Positions 11,201 through 21,317 of a stretch of DNA of 64,000 bases are shown here, in pieces (within the stretch, counting starts at the first letter, position 1; every line of letters starts with the position of its first letter). The notes under the pieces were generated by a model. The model had not been told where the DNA came from and made no database searches. It saw only the letters and a list, made by a program, of their open reading frames with translations. Position numbers and translations under genes: made by a program. Where the stretch lies: NCBI GenBank assembly GCA_032433765.1, contig JAVIAB010000124.1, forward strand, positions 90,375,911 through 90,439,910, written 5' to 3'. This DNA comes from Megaustenia siamemsis (taxonomy: Eukaryota > Mollusca > Gastropoda > Stylommatophora > Ariophantidae).

Positions 11201-14200
11201 GGTCATATGTTGGACATGTGATGAGAAGAGATAATAACCGAATAGGAAAGCAAGCCCTCATGTGGGAAACAACAGGTAAGAGGAAAAGAGGAAGACACAG
11301 AGAGACACTGAGAAGAACATTGATTAGAGAGGCAAGAGCAACAGGAATTGGCTCCCTTAATGAGATGGAGTTGTTTGCACAGAACAGAGACAAATGGCAA
11401 GATTTGATAAAATATATTTAATAAAAAATTGAAGACTGCTAGAATAAACATGTAGATAAGAGAAGGAATATCTTGGTTTACGCCCTATGGGCCGGCTACG
11501 GCTCGAAAGGTCAATAGATAGAAAAACTACACAAGCGAATAGATATGCACAGGAACATACATATTACATATTTGATGTTCACAGTAAGATCTTCAGCAGG
11601 CTACTCTGAACATTCCACCATTAACTCACGCTCCCCCCCCCTATTTTTCATCACATATATGGACAATGTATGCAAATTAGCATGCCCAAGCAAATGAATT
11701 ATACCAACAAGGATGATAACAAGAGATAACACACAGGGGAACGAAATATACGTACAAGAAAGCAGCAGAAGAGACAAAGTAAACGAAATACTATTTGCAG
11801 ACAACCAAGCACTAATACATGAAACTGAGGGCCTGCAAGAACATATCAACAGGCTTAACAACATTTGTAAACAATACAACATGGAGATCAATATAAACAA
11901 AACCGAAGTAATGGCAATAGCGAGAAAGAAAGAAAAACTAAACAGCATAATAGATAATACGACTCTAAAGCAAATAGACAATTTTAAATATATGGGTAGC
12001 ACGTTAACACGAGACAATAACCAAGAGACAGGGATAGAGATAAGGCGTAACAAAGCATGCCAAGTTATAGGCCAAGTATCAACACTATTGAAAAACAACG
12101 CAATAACTACAGAAGCAAAAAGGGCAATATACAAATCAATGTTTCTACCAACTTTGTGCTATCAGTGCCAGAAATGGACGCTGGACTCTAGAACAATAAG
12201 AAAGATAACGACCACCGAAATGATTGTATCAGAATAATGACAGGAAACAGCTTACTGGACAGATAAAGAATGACTGACTTGAGGACTAAACTCGAAATTG
12301 AACCAGCCACCTAATGCATAAATAAACAACAGATAGATTGGTTCGGGCACATAACAAGACAAATAGAACTAACAATGTCTCATAGAGCCATAAACAAACG
12401 CTACGAAAACGCCAGATTAACAGGAAGATTGAGAAAGAGATGGATAGATAGAATACAAGTCTCTAGGAGGGATACCATCAAATGAGGGTCACAGAAGAGC
12501 AAAGAATCACAGATTGTATCTCCCCTCGACGCCAACAGCAATGGAGGAAGGATAGAAGAAGAAAAAAGATGCGCACAGACTGTATTCTAGAGAGTAACTA
12601 GTTTTATGTGAGCACGACATTTTAATTCAAATTCATGTGTTACAATATGTCATAATTGTTACATTAACAACAAAACAACATTCTTCTCACTTCATTCAGG
12701 TTTGGCTGTTTCTGATCTGGTCAGCCTAATCACAGCGGTCTGGACGTGTATTAGCTTTACCCCTGCATTTGTGGCAGCTGAGCTGGATTTCGACCCCAGC
12801 GAAGTCTGCTACTTGACATCAGCAATGATACATTTTTCCTTCACTCGAGTCAGCGGTTGTTTGACGGCCATGATTACTGTAGAGAGATGTTTATGCATAA
12901 CAAGTCCTTTAAAGGTTGTACATTTTATGTCGACATTTTACGAAAATACATCAATAACTTGGTACAAATAATTGATAACAAATATAAGTTTTGGTTTGTT
13001 TTAATTTAAAGTACAAGTATTACATTAGTGCAGCGATATATATCAGCACAATTAATAATACTTTTTTTCAGTTGTAATGATATCAATAGGGGGCAAGGGT
13101 ATATTCGTAGACTAAGATGGGTAGGCCGCGTAAGAAGAATGTCAAATAATTGTATACATAAACAAATATTGCATGGTGAACTTAAGAACTGTAAAAGAAC
13201 AAAGGGGTGATCGTAGCACATGAAGAACAACAATAATGGCAAATCACCATTTGAGGCACTGTTGATATCAAATTTAGAAGACAAAAAACGCAGGAGAATA
13301 TATACGAGAACAGTCACCACGTGTTCATCGTGTTCGTTCTCTTGCCGGATCTGTCTATGCAATATTGACATATATTCAGCCACGACAGAAACTACTCATC
13401 AAAGCAGCATCCAACATAAAACATTAAATTTTGTACCAAACTACAAGATTATCATGATTATTTGCTACCAAACGTCTGTGAAGACGCCAAAAGCCACGTA
13501 TAAGAGAATGATTGCAATTTTACATTTTCTTTGTATCAGAAGATTTAAGAACCGTAGCATTCCTTAATTCACTTCTCTCTCAAAATGTGAAAGCAGTAAA
13601 GTAAGACATTTGTACTAATACATTTAATCTTTATTAACTTTGATGTGTATAATACAATTGATGGTCCAACTATTTCAGAAGTTGGATATGAACTGTGTGG
13701 ATTTGTACTTTGTTTAAACATATGTAACCTTCAGCATCATCAAGTAACGGTCCTGCTGGCATAGGTGATCATGTCTCTCCACAACTTTCGATCCCGACAG
13801 TTATTTATCATTTCTGTTGTTGACCTTCTGCCAAGCCATTCTCTTAAGCTGTCTGTTATTTTTCCTCTTTGCTTCCCTCTATCTCTTCGTCCCTCAATTT
13901 TTCCAGTTGTTACAATATATTCCAGTTGTTTTCCTATCATTACATGGCAAAAAAAATGATGATTGTTTCTTCCTAATATTGGAAATTAGCTCTCTCTTTG
14001 CTTTGACCTCTTTCAGAACATTTTCATTACTCTTCTTATATGTCCATGGTACTCTCAACATTTCTTCCTTAAAGGACCCTTATTGACCTGTTCTGCTAAC
14101 CTCATAAACTCCTTCCACATCATAGTAATTGAAGACATTGAGAACGATCACAGACCGATAGTAACCAATTAGTCACTAAAACACGCACAAATATAGACAA

Positions 14201-14358
14201 AACAGAGTGTTAGCTTAGAGGTAGCTACAACACTACCAACATTGTGAAAACAAATAATTCTCTATCACACATTTTTTTAGGAAATGATTTCAAAATGTAA
14301 AAAAAAAATATACATATATTCTTCTTAGTATTTGTTTTTGTTTGTTTGTTTTCGCCAG

Positions 14359-14420
<62 letters not shown>

Positions 14421-15215
14421 CGGGGTCCCATGGGGGCTGAATTTTGTTAGGATATCACTTTTTCCCTATTTTTTCACATCGGCATGCAGGCAGATATTCT
14501 ACGACTTTAGAGATGGTCTCATTTTATCTTTGAGAGATTTATCATTACTGGTAGATTCTTTTCCTATTAATTTTACCCGAGCAGCGATCATTTTTAACCC
14601 AGTATTTGTTTTTGAGATTGTTAACTACCAAGGATTATTTAACGTGCACAGAATTAGCACAGGACTTCCGGTTTCCACAGTTTTTAGAGTGGCATCGGAT
14701 CTCAGAGAGAGAAAAGGGGGGGGGGGGGGTGAAACCACCAATTCGATTAAAATTTTTAAAAATGTCCACCTGTGATGAGAATCCGAAGGAGATTACCACA
14801 AGAGAACCATCCGCTCAGTTATGATGAAGTCGAATCCATCCTCAAAGGTCAGTTCCATGTAAAATGGAAACGAGAACACCCAAAGCATAACGAGAGTGAC
14901 GGATACCACCAATTATCAAGGAGGGATCAAGTTATCATACTTGGCCTACGCACTGGCCACAATAGAATGAGAAATCACATGTTCACCAAATTCAAAATAG
15001 GTACAACCAGCCTATGCCACTGTACACTGGAAAATATGTCACTACAAAACATGTTCTACAGTATCCCCCCTCCCCCGTACACAGACCTGAGAAGAGCAAT
15101 GTGGTCCACGCCCACCTCCCTGGAAGAAAAACTATATGGGGCAATCGGTTCGCTTAAACAGACAGCTGACTTCATGAGAGAGTCTGGAATCCTACTCTGA
15201 TTGAGTCTTGATCGC

Positions 15216-15256
<41 letters not shown>

Positions 15257-18200
15257 GAAAAAGTGACACACGTAATGTTTATATTCCTACTGTTATCAAG
15301 CGTTAATATCAATGTAATTTTGCTTAGCAAAATTGACAGAACACAAAATCTGGCTGTTCGTATCATGATTGGTGCTATGAAATCTACAGCTATCGTGACT
15401 CTATAAACAGTAACATGTTTACAACTCTTAGATGGCTGACGGAAAACTAAAGTAATGCAACAAGCGGTGAAATATAAAAGGCTCCTTAGCCACCTCATGC
15501 ACCAAAGAATAACTGGTTTTGGAAAAGTAAGACTAAAGAGGAGCAACTTCGCTGCAATCTCCAAAGAACTGACAACTAGTGACCCAGTACTGTCCCAAAA
15601 CTACCGAAACCCATATGCCCATCTGATATAACTCCTCATGGGAAACACAAAATACCAGAACTTAAGTAAGATATAATAGGAATCATAAAAAAAGGCATAC
15701 AACCAGACAAAAGAGAGAAAACACATGGCAGAAAAACACACAACCGGCAACTATCCACAGGACACCTGGTCACACATATACACAGATGGCTCCGCTACAA
15801 ATGCCACCAGAAATGGAGGATGAGGTGTGTTCCAGAGGCTGAATAACCAGACTGAGATCGACCAAGTCAATAGCTACTGGGAAATTCTCAAACAAGTATA
15901 AAGCAGAAACTAAAGCCCTCAAAGATGCTGTAAAGCTGGCTATCCAACACAAAAATAACATGCACAAGAAATTGATGATACTGACTGATGCATTCCTAAC
16001 AGCTCTAAAAAACATCAGGAACAGTGAACTAGATGACATGAGAACAACCCTAGACCAACTATGCAATAACTTCCAGAGAGTGGTCATCCAGTGGATACCA
16101 TCACACTGTAATATACACGGGAATGAACGCGCAAACAAATTAGCTAAAGAGGGAGGGATATTACCACAAGAAAACCATCTGGTCAGCTACGACGAAGCCA
16201 AATCCATCATCAAAGGCCGGTATCATGAAAAATGGAAACGATATGGACGGATATATCCAACTATCAAGGAGGGATCACGTCATCATACTTCGCTTACGTA
16301 CTGACCAGAACAGAGTGAGAAACCACATGTTCAAGAAACTCAAAATGGGTACTTCCAGACAATGTCACTGTACACTAGATAACATGACAATAAAACATGT
16401 TCTACAGGATTGCCCCCAGTACACAGACCTGAGAAGGACAATGTGGTCCACACCCACCTCCCTGGAAGAGAAACTATACGGGACAACTAACTCACTTAAA
16501 CATACAGTTCCCTTTATAAGAAAGTACGGAATCCTACTCTGAAAGAGTCATGAGCGCAGAAGAAGAAGATCAATGTAAAAAAAAACAACAAAGCAATACG
16601 CTGTTTTCAAAAACAAAAAGAACTATCACAGAACTCCAGGTAGCGTACTGGGAAATAATGCGTCAGAGCCGGTACATCTATTGAACTTTAATCAACTCAG
16701 CGCCATTGGTGTCTATCTTTCACAGTTAAATAAATCTTGTATCAGTTCAATTATTGGTAAACTTCAAAGCCGCTGACTGAAATGGAAACCGTTTTCATGT
16801 CCTAAATGTACCAGTCTCACCACAGCTTATGTGTCCATAATGGCGGGTGATTGTTACCTTTTTCCTTTCTCTGGTCTATTTATTATAATTAAATAGTTGT
16901 AGCTGCTATAGTAGTTGTATGTCTCTTACTCTGAATGTAGAAATATATGTTTCTTTGTATGTATGGCTTTTGAGCGTGCATAACAGACTCAGTGTGAATC
17001 GTACTCTCTAAACGAAGCAGCAAAGACATTGAGTACCTGAACTTTTTTGTTGCTGATGAAAGGACACTGAAAGTGAAACACTTCTCCGTGCTTGCTTTAA
17101 ACAAAGTGAACCACAAACATTACACTACAGTCGCCAGCAGTTAAAATGTGTATCGGTATAACATGAACAGATTGAGTGTTTACAATTACTATTTTGCAAT
17201 TTGTTATCCCCATTAATAAAACTAAGCCTGCTATTACTTGTATTATTATTGTTCAAGACTCGTTAAATGTGTTTGATTTACAAAGAGGAATGAACATCAG
17301 CTTAAAGTAGCGATAAGAACGGGAAATGAAGGAGATTATTAAAAATAAACAATGTGTTTAACAAGGGTGCTTATTGCCACCACATTTATTTAATATTTAA
17401 AGTGAATGTATATATTACATTCAATCCAGGATACACCGAGAAAGTCACGGGGTTAGGATTATATATATAAACTGAGATATATTGATCATACCTTCATTGT
17501 CGTTGTTGTGAGTGAAAATAAACTACACAATATGATTGACATTACAATGATGGAAAGTACAAAATAAAATACCTTACCTTTCACATAAAAAGACAGAATT
17601 GATTGTTGCAACAACAACATAATATATATCATCATCATCGAGTGCCTTCTCAGCAACAAAGGTTGGCTACCATGGAGAGCCATTCTGCTCTGTCTCTTGC
17701 TTTGATGGTGCAGGTTGTCATAAGCTGGTTGGTCCATCTTTTGATGTTACTTGTTCATGTTAGTCTCGGTCTGCTCTACCTCTTTTACCTTGTATTTTCC
17801 CCTCCAGGATTACTTTTAGTAGGCTGTGGTGTCTTTTAACATGGCCTTTTAACATTCTTGTCTAATGTCCATGTTTCTGCACCATATAGGAATATTGAGA
17901 AGATGTAACATTTTGCTATTCTTAGTCTCAGCCCTGGTGTTATTTGTTTTGATGTTACTATGTTCTTCATGACATTACATTTTTTTTTTGCCATTCCTAT
18001 TCTTTTCTTTATTTCAGTTGTACATTTTCTATAACTGGTTATAGTGTGTCCAAGGTAGTTGTAGCTCTGAACTGTCTCCAGGTCTATTCCTTCCATTTTG
18101 ATATCCACTTGTGGGTTTTGAGTATTTTCTTTCTTTATGAACACAGTTTTAATCTTTTTTTATATTCATATCTAATCCATATTTTTTGCTTATCATGTTT

Positions 18201-20618
18201 ACTTCATTAAGTAATTGTTGTAGGTCTTTAGTATTTTCTGCTAGTTATACAGTATCATCAGCATATCTTAGGTTATTGATTATCCTTCCATTAATTAGTA
18301 GGCCTGGCATCTCTATGATGTTTTAAAAGATTTACTCAGTGTATAGCTTGGACAAGCTTGGTGATAGGATGCACCCCTGTCTTTACTCCTCTTTTTATAT
18401 CAATGGGTGTAGAGTTCTCTTTGTTATATTTTATTATTGCTGTTTGCTCCCAGTATAGATTACATATTAGTCGTATGTCTATGTCATCTAGATGTACCTC
18501 TTTTAGGCATTCTATAAGTTGTTTGTGGTGTACTCTATCAAAAGCTTCAGTGTAGTCTATGAAGCAGGCATATATTGGTTTGTTTACTTCTGTGTACTTT
18601 TCGATTAATGTTCTCGTGCAGAATATGCCTTCTTTTGCCCCGCTATTTTTCCTAAATCCAAATTGCTGCTCATCTAATTCAGTATTGATTTTATTCTGAA
18701 TCCTTCCTTATATAACTTGTAGCAAAATTTGTGTAACAAGGCTCTTTAGGCTTGTTGTTTTAAAGTCACTGCATTCAACAGCACCATTCTTTTTAGGCAA
18801 CGCAATAAAATGTGATGTTTTTAGTTCATTTGGCATGTATCATGTGTGGTATATGTTGTTGCATATGTCCGTAATCACTTTAATGCCAAAATCCTCTAGT
18901 GCCTGTATCATCTCTATCTGTATGCTGTCAGCTCCTGCTGGTTTTCCCCTTTTCGTTGTTTTAATAGCTTTTTCCAAAACAGATTTCAAGATTTTATAGC
19001 CTGATGTACATTTTATAATTGGTTTCTTGTCCTTTGATCATGCAATAGTTCTGTTATATATTCCTGCCATCTATTATATCTTTATTGCCTGTTAGCATTT
19101 TTCTTCTTTTTTTTGTCTGCAATGCATCCACCTTCTGTGGCTTTTTATTTTTATTAATCATTCTCTTTATTTCTGTGTGCATTCCTCTTAAGTCTTGTTT
19201 GCCTTCCATATTTTCTATTTCTATACATTTTTGGCTGAGCCAGTCTTCTTTTGCCTTTTTGCAAATTTTGCCTATTTCATTATCTATTTTATTGTATTGG
19301 GCAGTGTTCTTCGCTTGTCTCCTTTCTTCCATTTTTCTCTAAGATGTTGTCAGTTATCCATTTTTGTTTTTTGTTCTTTTCTCTTTTAGGTAAGGTATCG
19401 CAATGTTCTTGTATGCTTTTCATTATGCATTGCCATTGGTTTTGACTTTTTCATCAGGATTTTCTCTTCTGTATTGCTCAATTATTTCTTCTAGCATCTT
19501 CTGGTATGTGTTCTTTACTTGTATTGAATAGGTATCTTTAATATATTTTTTTGATTTAAAGCTGTTATAGCTTGTGGTATTGTTGCTGAATTAGACTTTT
19601 GCTTGTTTCTCTTTAATTTGATTTTCATTTTAATCATTACAGGATTGTGATCTGAATTAATATCTGCTCCTGGATAGTTTTTGGCTTTCTTTACGCTGAT
19701 ATGGAACCTTATAGATTACATAGTGACAACGAAAAAAAGTGGTGACAGAAGAGACAAATGTAAACAAAGAGGAAGAACTGATGACAGTTTAAGAAAATTA
19801 TTTCGTAAAAAACCACAACAGAACTGATAAATAATTGTGGAGAGACATGAACACCTACGTCAGTAAGCATTGTGTTAAAAAGTAATATTTATATACTTCT
19901 CCAGCGTGTCTGATATATTTTTTGATAGTCAACATTTTGTAAAAAGCTTTTATAATTTTTACATGAAAAAATTAATCAATAAATGATCATAATTTATTTA
20001 ATTGTTTGCTCCACTCAGGTAAAAACCATCATTACATCAAAACGATCGGCCGTGATCATAGTTTGCTTGTTCATTATCTTCGTCTTTAGTGGTGCTCCAG
20101 TGTACGCCGTCAACAGATTGGGCATGCGGTTTTCGGCTTCGAGAAACAAAACTATTTATGGCCTTGTATCAACGGAGAATCGAGAAAATGTTGAGAAGTT
20201 TACTTTTGCTATCAACAACTTTGTCATTCCATTTGGTTCCTTTGTAATCATCTTTGTCTGCACGGTAATACTTTCATTTAAACTACAAAAATCAACAAAA
20301 TGGAGACAGAAAACAATCAACAATATGCAAGTTGATAGAGTGTCCAGTCGTAACATGAAAACAGCTACAATGGTTGTTGTGATTTCCACTTTATTTATTG
20401 TTTGTTTTGTTCCAATTAGCGTTATTCTTCTTGCGGTGGGGCTGATACCAGAATTATATATAAATGGTAAATACGTGAATATATCAATACTTATCGGTGG
20501 AGTTGGTTACATAATGGAGAGCATAAACTCATCAATGAACATTTTTATTTACTATCACATGAGCAGCAGGTATAGAGACACGTTTCTCAACATATTTAGA
20601 AACACAAGAATCAAGTAA
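8047..20618 (+). CDS. Receptor gene 1: class A (rhodopsin-like) GPCR, candidate chemosensory receptor; join(8047..8221,12700..12914,20019..20618)
   Basis: A seven-transmembrane receptor of 329 residues, expected in the plasma membrane and coupled to G proteins; the ligand is unknown. Landmarks: TM1 with GIVTN (N37), TM2 with LAVSD (D64), C95 at the top of TM3, TM3 end ERC at 120-122 in place of DRY, TM5 around NNFVIPFG, TM6 with FIVCFVP (256-262) in place of CWxP, TM7 with NIFIY (304-308) in place of NPxxY, then SSRYRDTF, typical of the helix-8 region of molluscan chemosensory-type receptors. Both introns have GT/AG ends and join in frame: phase 1 after Gly59, phase 0 after Lys130. No frame lesions were seen. 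ECL2 has no cysteine to pair with C95. A paralogue of the same length lies at 36950-43531. The family call is from motifs; the chemosensory role is inferred. Confidence 0.85.
8671..9330. repeat. 25-bp minisatellite rich in TGACGTCA (CRE-type palindromes), in intron 1 of gene 1
   Basis: About 26 degenerate units spaced 25 bases apart: the TCACT/TCATT core recurs at 8671, 8696, 8721, 8746 and 8771. The unit is roughly TGACGTCACTAAAGAAGGCA plus GTGTC. Eight units keep the exact palindrome TGACGTCA, the consensus cAMP-response/ATF-CREB element; others are TGGCGTCA or similar. Paralogous intron 1 of gene 2 lacks the array: the flanking blocks (CTCGTAGGCTACC and GCGATCATTCACACACTG) are close together there at 37408-37515. 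Confidence 0.9.
9846..10430. repeat. Long imperfect inverted repeat in intron 1
   Basis: About 9905-10010 is the imperfect reverse complement of about 10330-10428: AGTATAGGTAGAAATAT on one side, ATATTCTTCTACCTATACT on the other, with TAGTAATAACA / TGTTATTACTA further along. The left end also has a smaller palindrome with GATCATGTTTTCATT and its complement (9847-9911). Segment copy 2 keeps one arm near 39360-39480. It could be a degraded terminal-inverted-repeat element or a fold-back duplication; no transposase is visible. Confidence 0.6.
10724..11525 (+). mobile_element. LINE family A, 3' fragment (copy 2)
   Basis: The C-terminal RT region from NHFIYLESHIDREGD through SYVGHVMRRD and GKRKRGRHRETLRRT to DKWQDLIKYI (stop near 11421), then the family A tail with GGGCCGGCTACGGCTCGAAA. 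It is 5'-truncated, with frameshifts near 10925 and 11090. It sits in intron 1 of receptor gene 1, in sense orientation. Confidence 0.85.
11625..12575 (+). mobile_element. LINE family D (RTE/jockey-like), 3' fragment
   Basis: The frame at 11713-12237 holds the end of an RT palm (ILFADNQALI, a degraded F-A-D-D box), then NINKTEVMAIARKK, IDNFKYMGSTLTRD and the thumb-like AKRAIYKSMFLPTLCY. The following 300 bases continue in broken frames (GRLRKRWIDRI). The tail is rich in GAAGAA. It lies in intron 1 of gene 1. The minus-strand 177-residue frame here is a shadow. Confidence 0.8.
12700..12914 (+). CDS. Receptor gene 1, exon 2 (TM2 to end of TM3)
   Basis: Acceptor TTCATTCAG ends at 12699 and donor GTTGTA starts at 12915, so the exon stops at Lys130 in SPLK. 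It encodes LAVSDL (TM2), the TM3 cysteine in SEVCYL and the TM3 end TVERCLC. The open frame beyond 12914 is intron. Exon length, 215 bases, equals that of gene 2. Confidence 0.88.
13075..13400 (+). mobile_element. LINE family E, C-terminal fragment in intron 2
   Basis: LRWVGRVRRMSNN, KQILHGELKN and, downstream, LEDKKRRR followed by a cysteine-rich CSSCSFSCRICL stretch resemble the RWVGHVxRM...KQxLYGEL region and the terminal zinc-finger-like tail of LINE ORF2 proteins. The paralogous copy is at 40228-40545 and 40723-40820, so this insertion predates the segment duplication. Confidence 0.65.
13735..14085 (-). mobile_element. LINE family C, 3' end fragment
   Basis: The minus strand reads KIEGRRDRGKQ, REWLGRRSTTEMINNCRDRKLW and TYASR, followed by a GAT-type tail (plus-strand CATCATCAAG at 13735). 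The same order occurs at 26.5 kb and 49.6-49.97 kb. It is 5'-truncated. Confidence 0.85.
14361..14415. repeat. (TA)n microsatellite
   Basis: A pure TA run in intron 2 of gene 1. The paralogous run is at 41731-41773 in intron 2 of gene 2. Confidence 0.97.
14770..15253 (+). mobile_element. LINE family F (RNase H-bearing), 3' fragment with (GA)n tail
   Basis: The ORF at 14772-15200 begins just after the RNase H domain (LPQENHPLSYDEVES) and runs through HQLSRRDQVIILGLRTGHN and the Cys/His-type motif CHCTLENM to a TGA after ESGILL. A GA run at 15219-15253 forms the 3' tail. The fuller copy at 27.95-30.2 kb ends in the same way. Confidence 0.85.
15288..16570 (+). mobile_element. LINE family F, second 3' fragment
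   Basis: This starts in the RT C-terminus (SKIDRTQNLAVRI), continues in broken frames, and holds a better preserved RNase H part at 15960-16304 (QWIPSHCNIHGNERANKLAKEG, with the catalytic-region SHCxxxGNExA pattern). The C-terminal part at 16225-16542 reads CHCTLDNMTIKHVLQDCPQYTDLRR. Numerous stops and frameshifts. Confidence 0.85.
17275..17615 (+). mobile_element. Degraded LINE segment shared with 31.54-31.86 kb, left part
   Basis: 17428-17615 and 19728-19865 together match 31540-31860 (CAGGATACACCGAGAAAGTC, AGACAGAATTGATTGTTGCAAC, then GTGGTGACAGAAGAG and GATGACAGTTTAAGAAAATTATTT). The right part resembles the family C 3' end. 17345-17405 reads like a reverse-transcriptase QGCLLPPHLFN motif, also at 24560-24612. 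A family B LINE splits it. Confidence 0.6.
17627..19722 (-). mobile_element. LINE family B, longest copy (endonuclease C-terminus to 3' end)
   Basis: Read on the minus strand from 19722: the end of an APE-type endonuclease domain (GADINSDHNPV), a linker with MEERRQAKNTAQYNKI and GKQDLRGMHTEIKRM, RT palm motif A (FIDYTEAFDRV near 18555), a YNYLGHTIT motif and GAETWTLDK near 17850, then the 3' end with an ATC-type tail at 17628. The reading frame is broken in many places, and a deletion joins the thumb region to the 3' end near 17830. APE endonuclease before RT places it in the RTE/CR1/jockey type of LINE. Confidence 0.85.
20019..20618 (+). CDS. Receptor gene 1, exon 3 (TM4 to C-terminus)
   Basis: Acceptor CTCCACTCAG ends at 20018, and the first codon GTA follows Lys130 in frame. 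The exon encodes TM4 to TM7 and a short cytoplasmic tail, ending with TAA at 20616. A candidate polyadenylation signal AATAAA lies at 20688. It is exactly 600 bases, like exon 3 of gene 2, and much of the protein is identical between the two. Confidence 0.9.
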   Translation, partial: VKTIITSKRSAVIIVCLFIIFVFSGAPVYAVNRLGMRFSASRNKTIYGLVSTENRENVEKFTFAINNFVIPFGSFVIIFVCTVILSFKLQKSTKWRQKTINNMQVDRVSSRNMKTATMVVVISTLFIVCFVPISVILLAVGLIPELYINGKYVNISILIGGVGYIMESINSSMNIFIYYHMSSRYRDTFLNIFRNTRIK

Positions 20619-20834
20619 AGTCATGAAGAAGGAATATGAAAATGGATTAAGATTGCCATGCTAAACTCAGATGTTTACCATAATAATAATAAAGCTATTA
20701 AAAGCTGACTCTGTTATTCCATGATATATGCCAAATAATCTCAAAACTTTTAAAAAAAATTGCCATGCCCAAGAACATTCGTTCTCTGAAGCGCTGTGAC
20801 TTTAGAACGACAATTTGATCAGCCAATTAACAAT

Positions 20835-21294
20835 CATCATCATCATCATCATCATGTACAATACCGGTTGGCGTAGGCGATAATGTCCTTCCACAATCTT
20901 CTATCCACAGTTCATCGTATCAGTTCTGTTGTTGACTGTTTTCCATGCCGTGACACAAAGCTATTCAGTATTTTCTCTCTTTGTCGCCCGCAATCTTTCT
21001 TTCCTTTTTTTTGCCAGTTGCAAGCAAGTATTCCAACCGTCATCTTCTTATGTGCCCGAAAAATGTTGATTGTTTCTTTCTGATGTTTTTTAGAAGCTGC
21101 CTTTTTGTGTTGGCCTCTTTGAGAACTTCCTCATTGGCCTTTTTAGCTGTCCAGAGAACTTTCAACATTCTTCTGAGAAATTCCATCTCTGTGGCCTCTA
21201 ATCTTTTCATTTGTTTGTCTGCGGTCCATGATTCGCTTACAAAGGTCAGAATTGGTTCTATAAAGCACCGATGAACTCTCTTTCTCATATCTAT
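20835..21294 (-). mobile_element. LINE family G, 3' fragment with perfect 11-bp target duplication
   Basis: The minus-strand frame at 21040-21297 reads RCFIEPILTFVSESWTADKQ, FLRRMLKVLWTAKKANEEVL and KKQSTFFGHIRR, a relative of family C. The tail is an ATC repeat at 20833-20855. CAATTAACAAT occurs at 20824-20834 and 21295-21305, a perfect target duplication. Confidence 0.85.
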
Positions 21295-21317
21295 CAATTA
21301 ACAATATTGCTTTAAAT

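Noticed and set aside
11601..12134. 177-residue minus-strand ORF
   Set aside because: It is antisense to the LINE family D reverse transcriptase frame, with low-complexity Leu/Ser content.
14225..14431. ORFs encoding YIYIYI runs (also near 5098, 34077, 36192, 36303, 36755)
   Set aside because: These are translations of (TA)n microsatellites.
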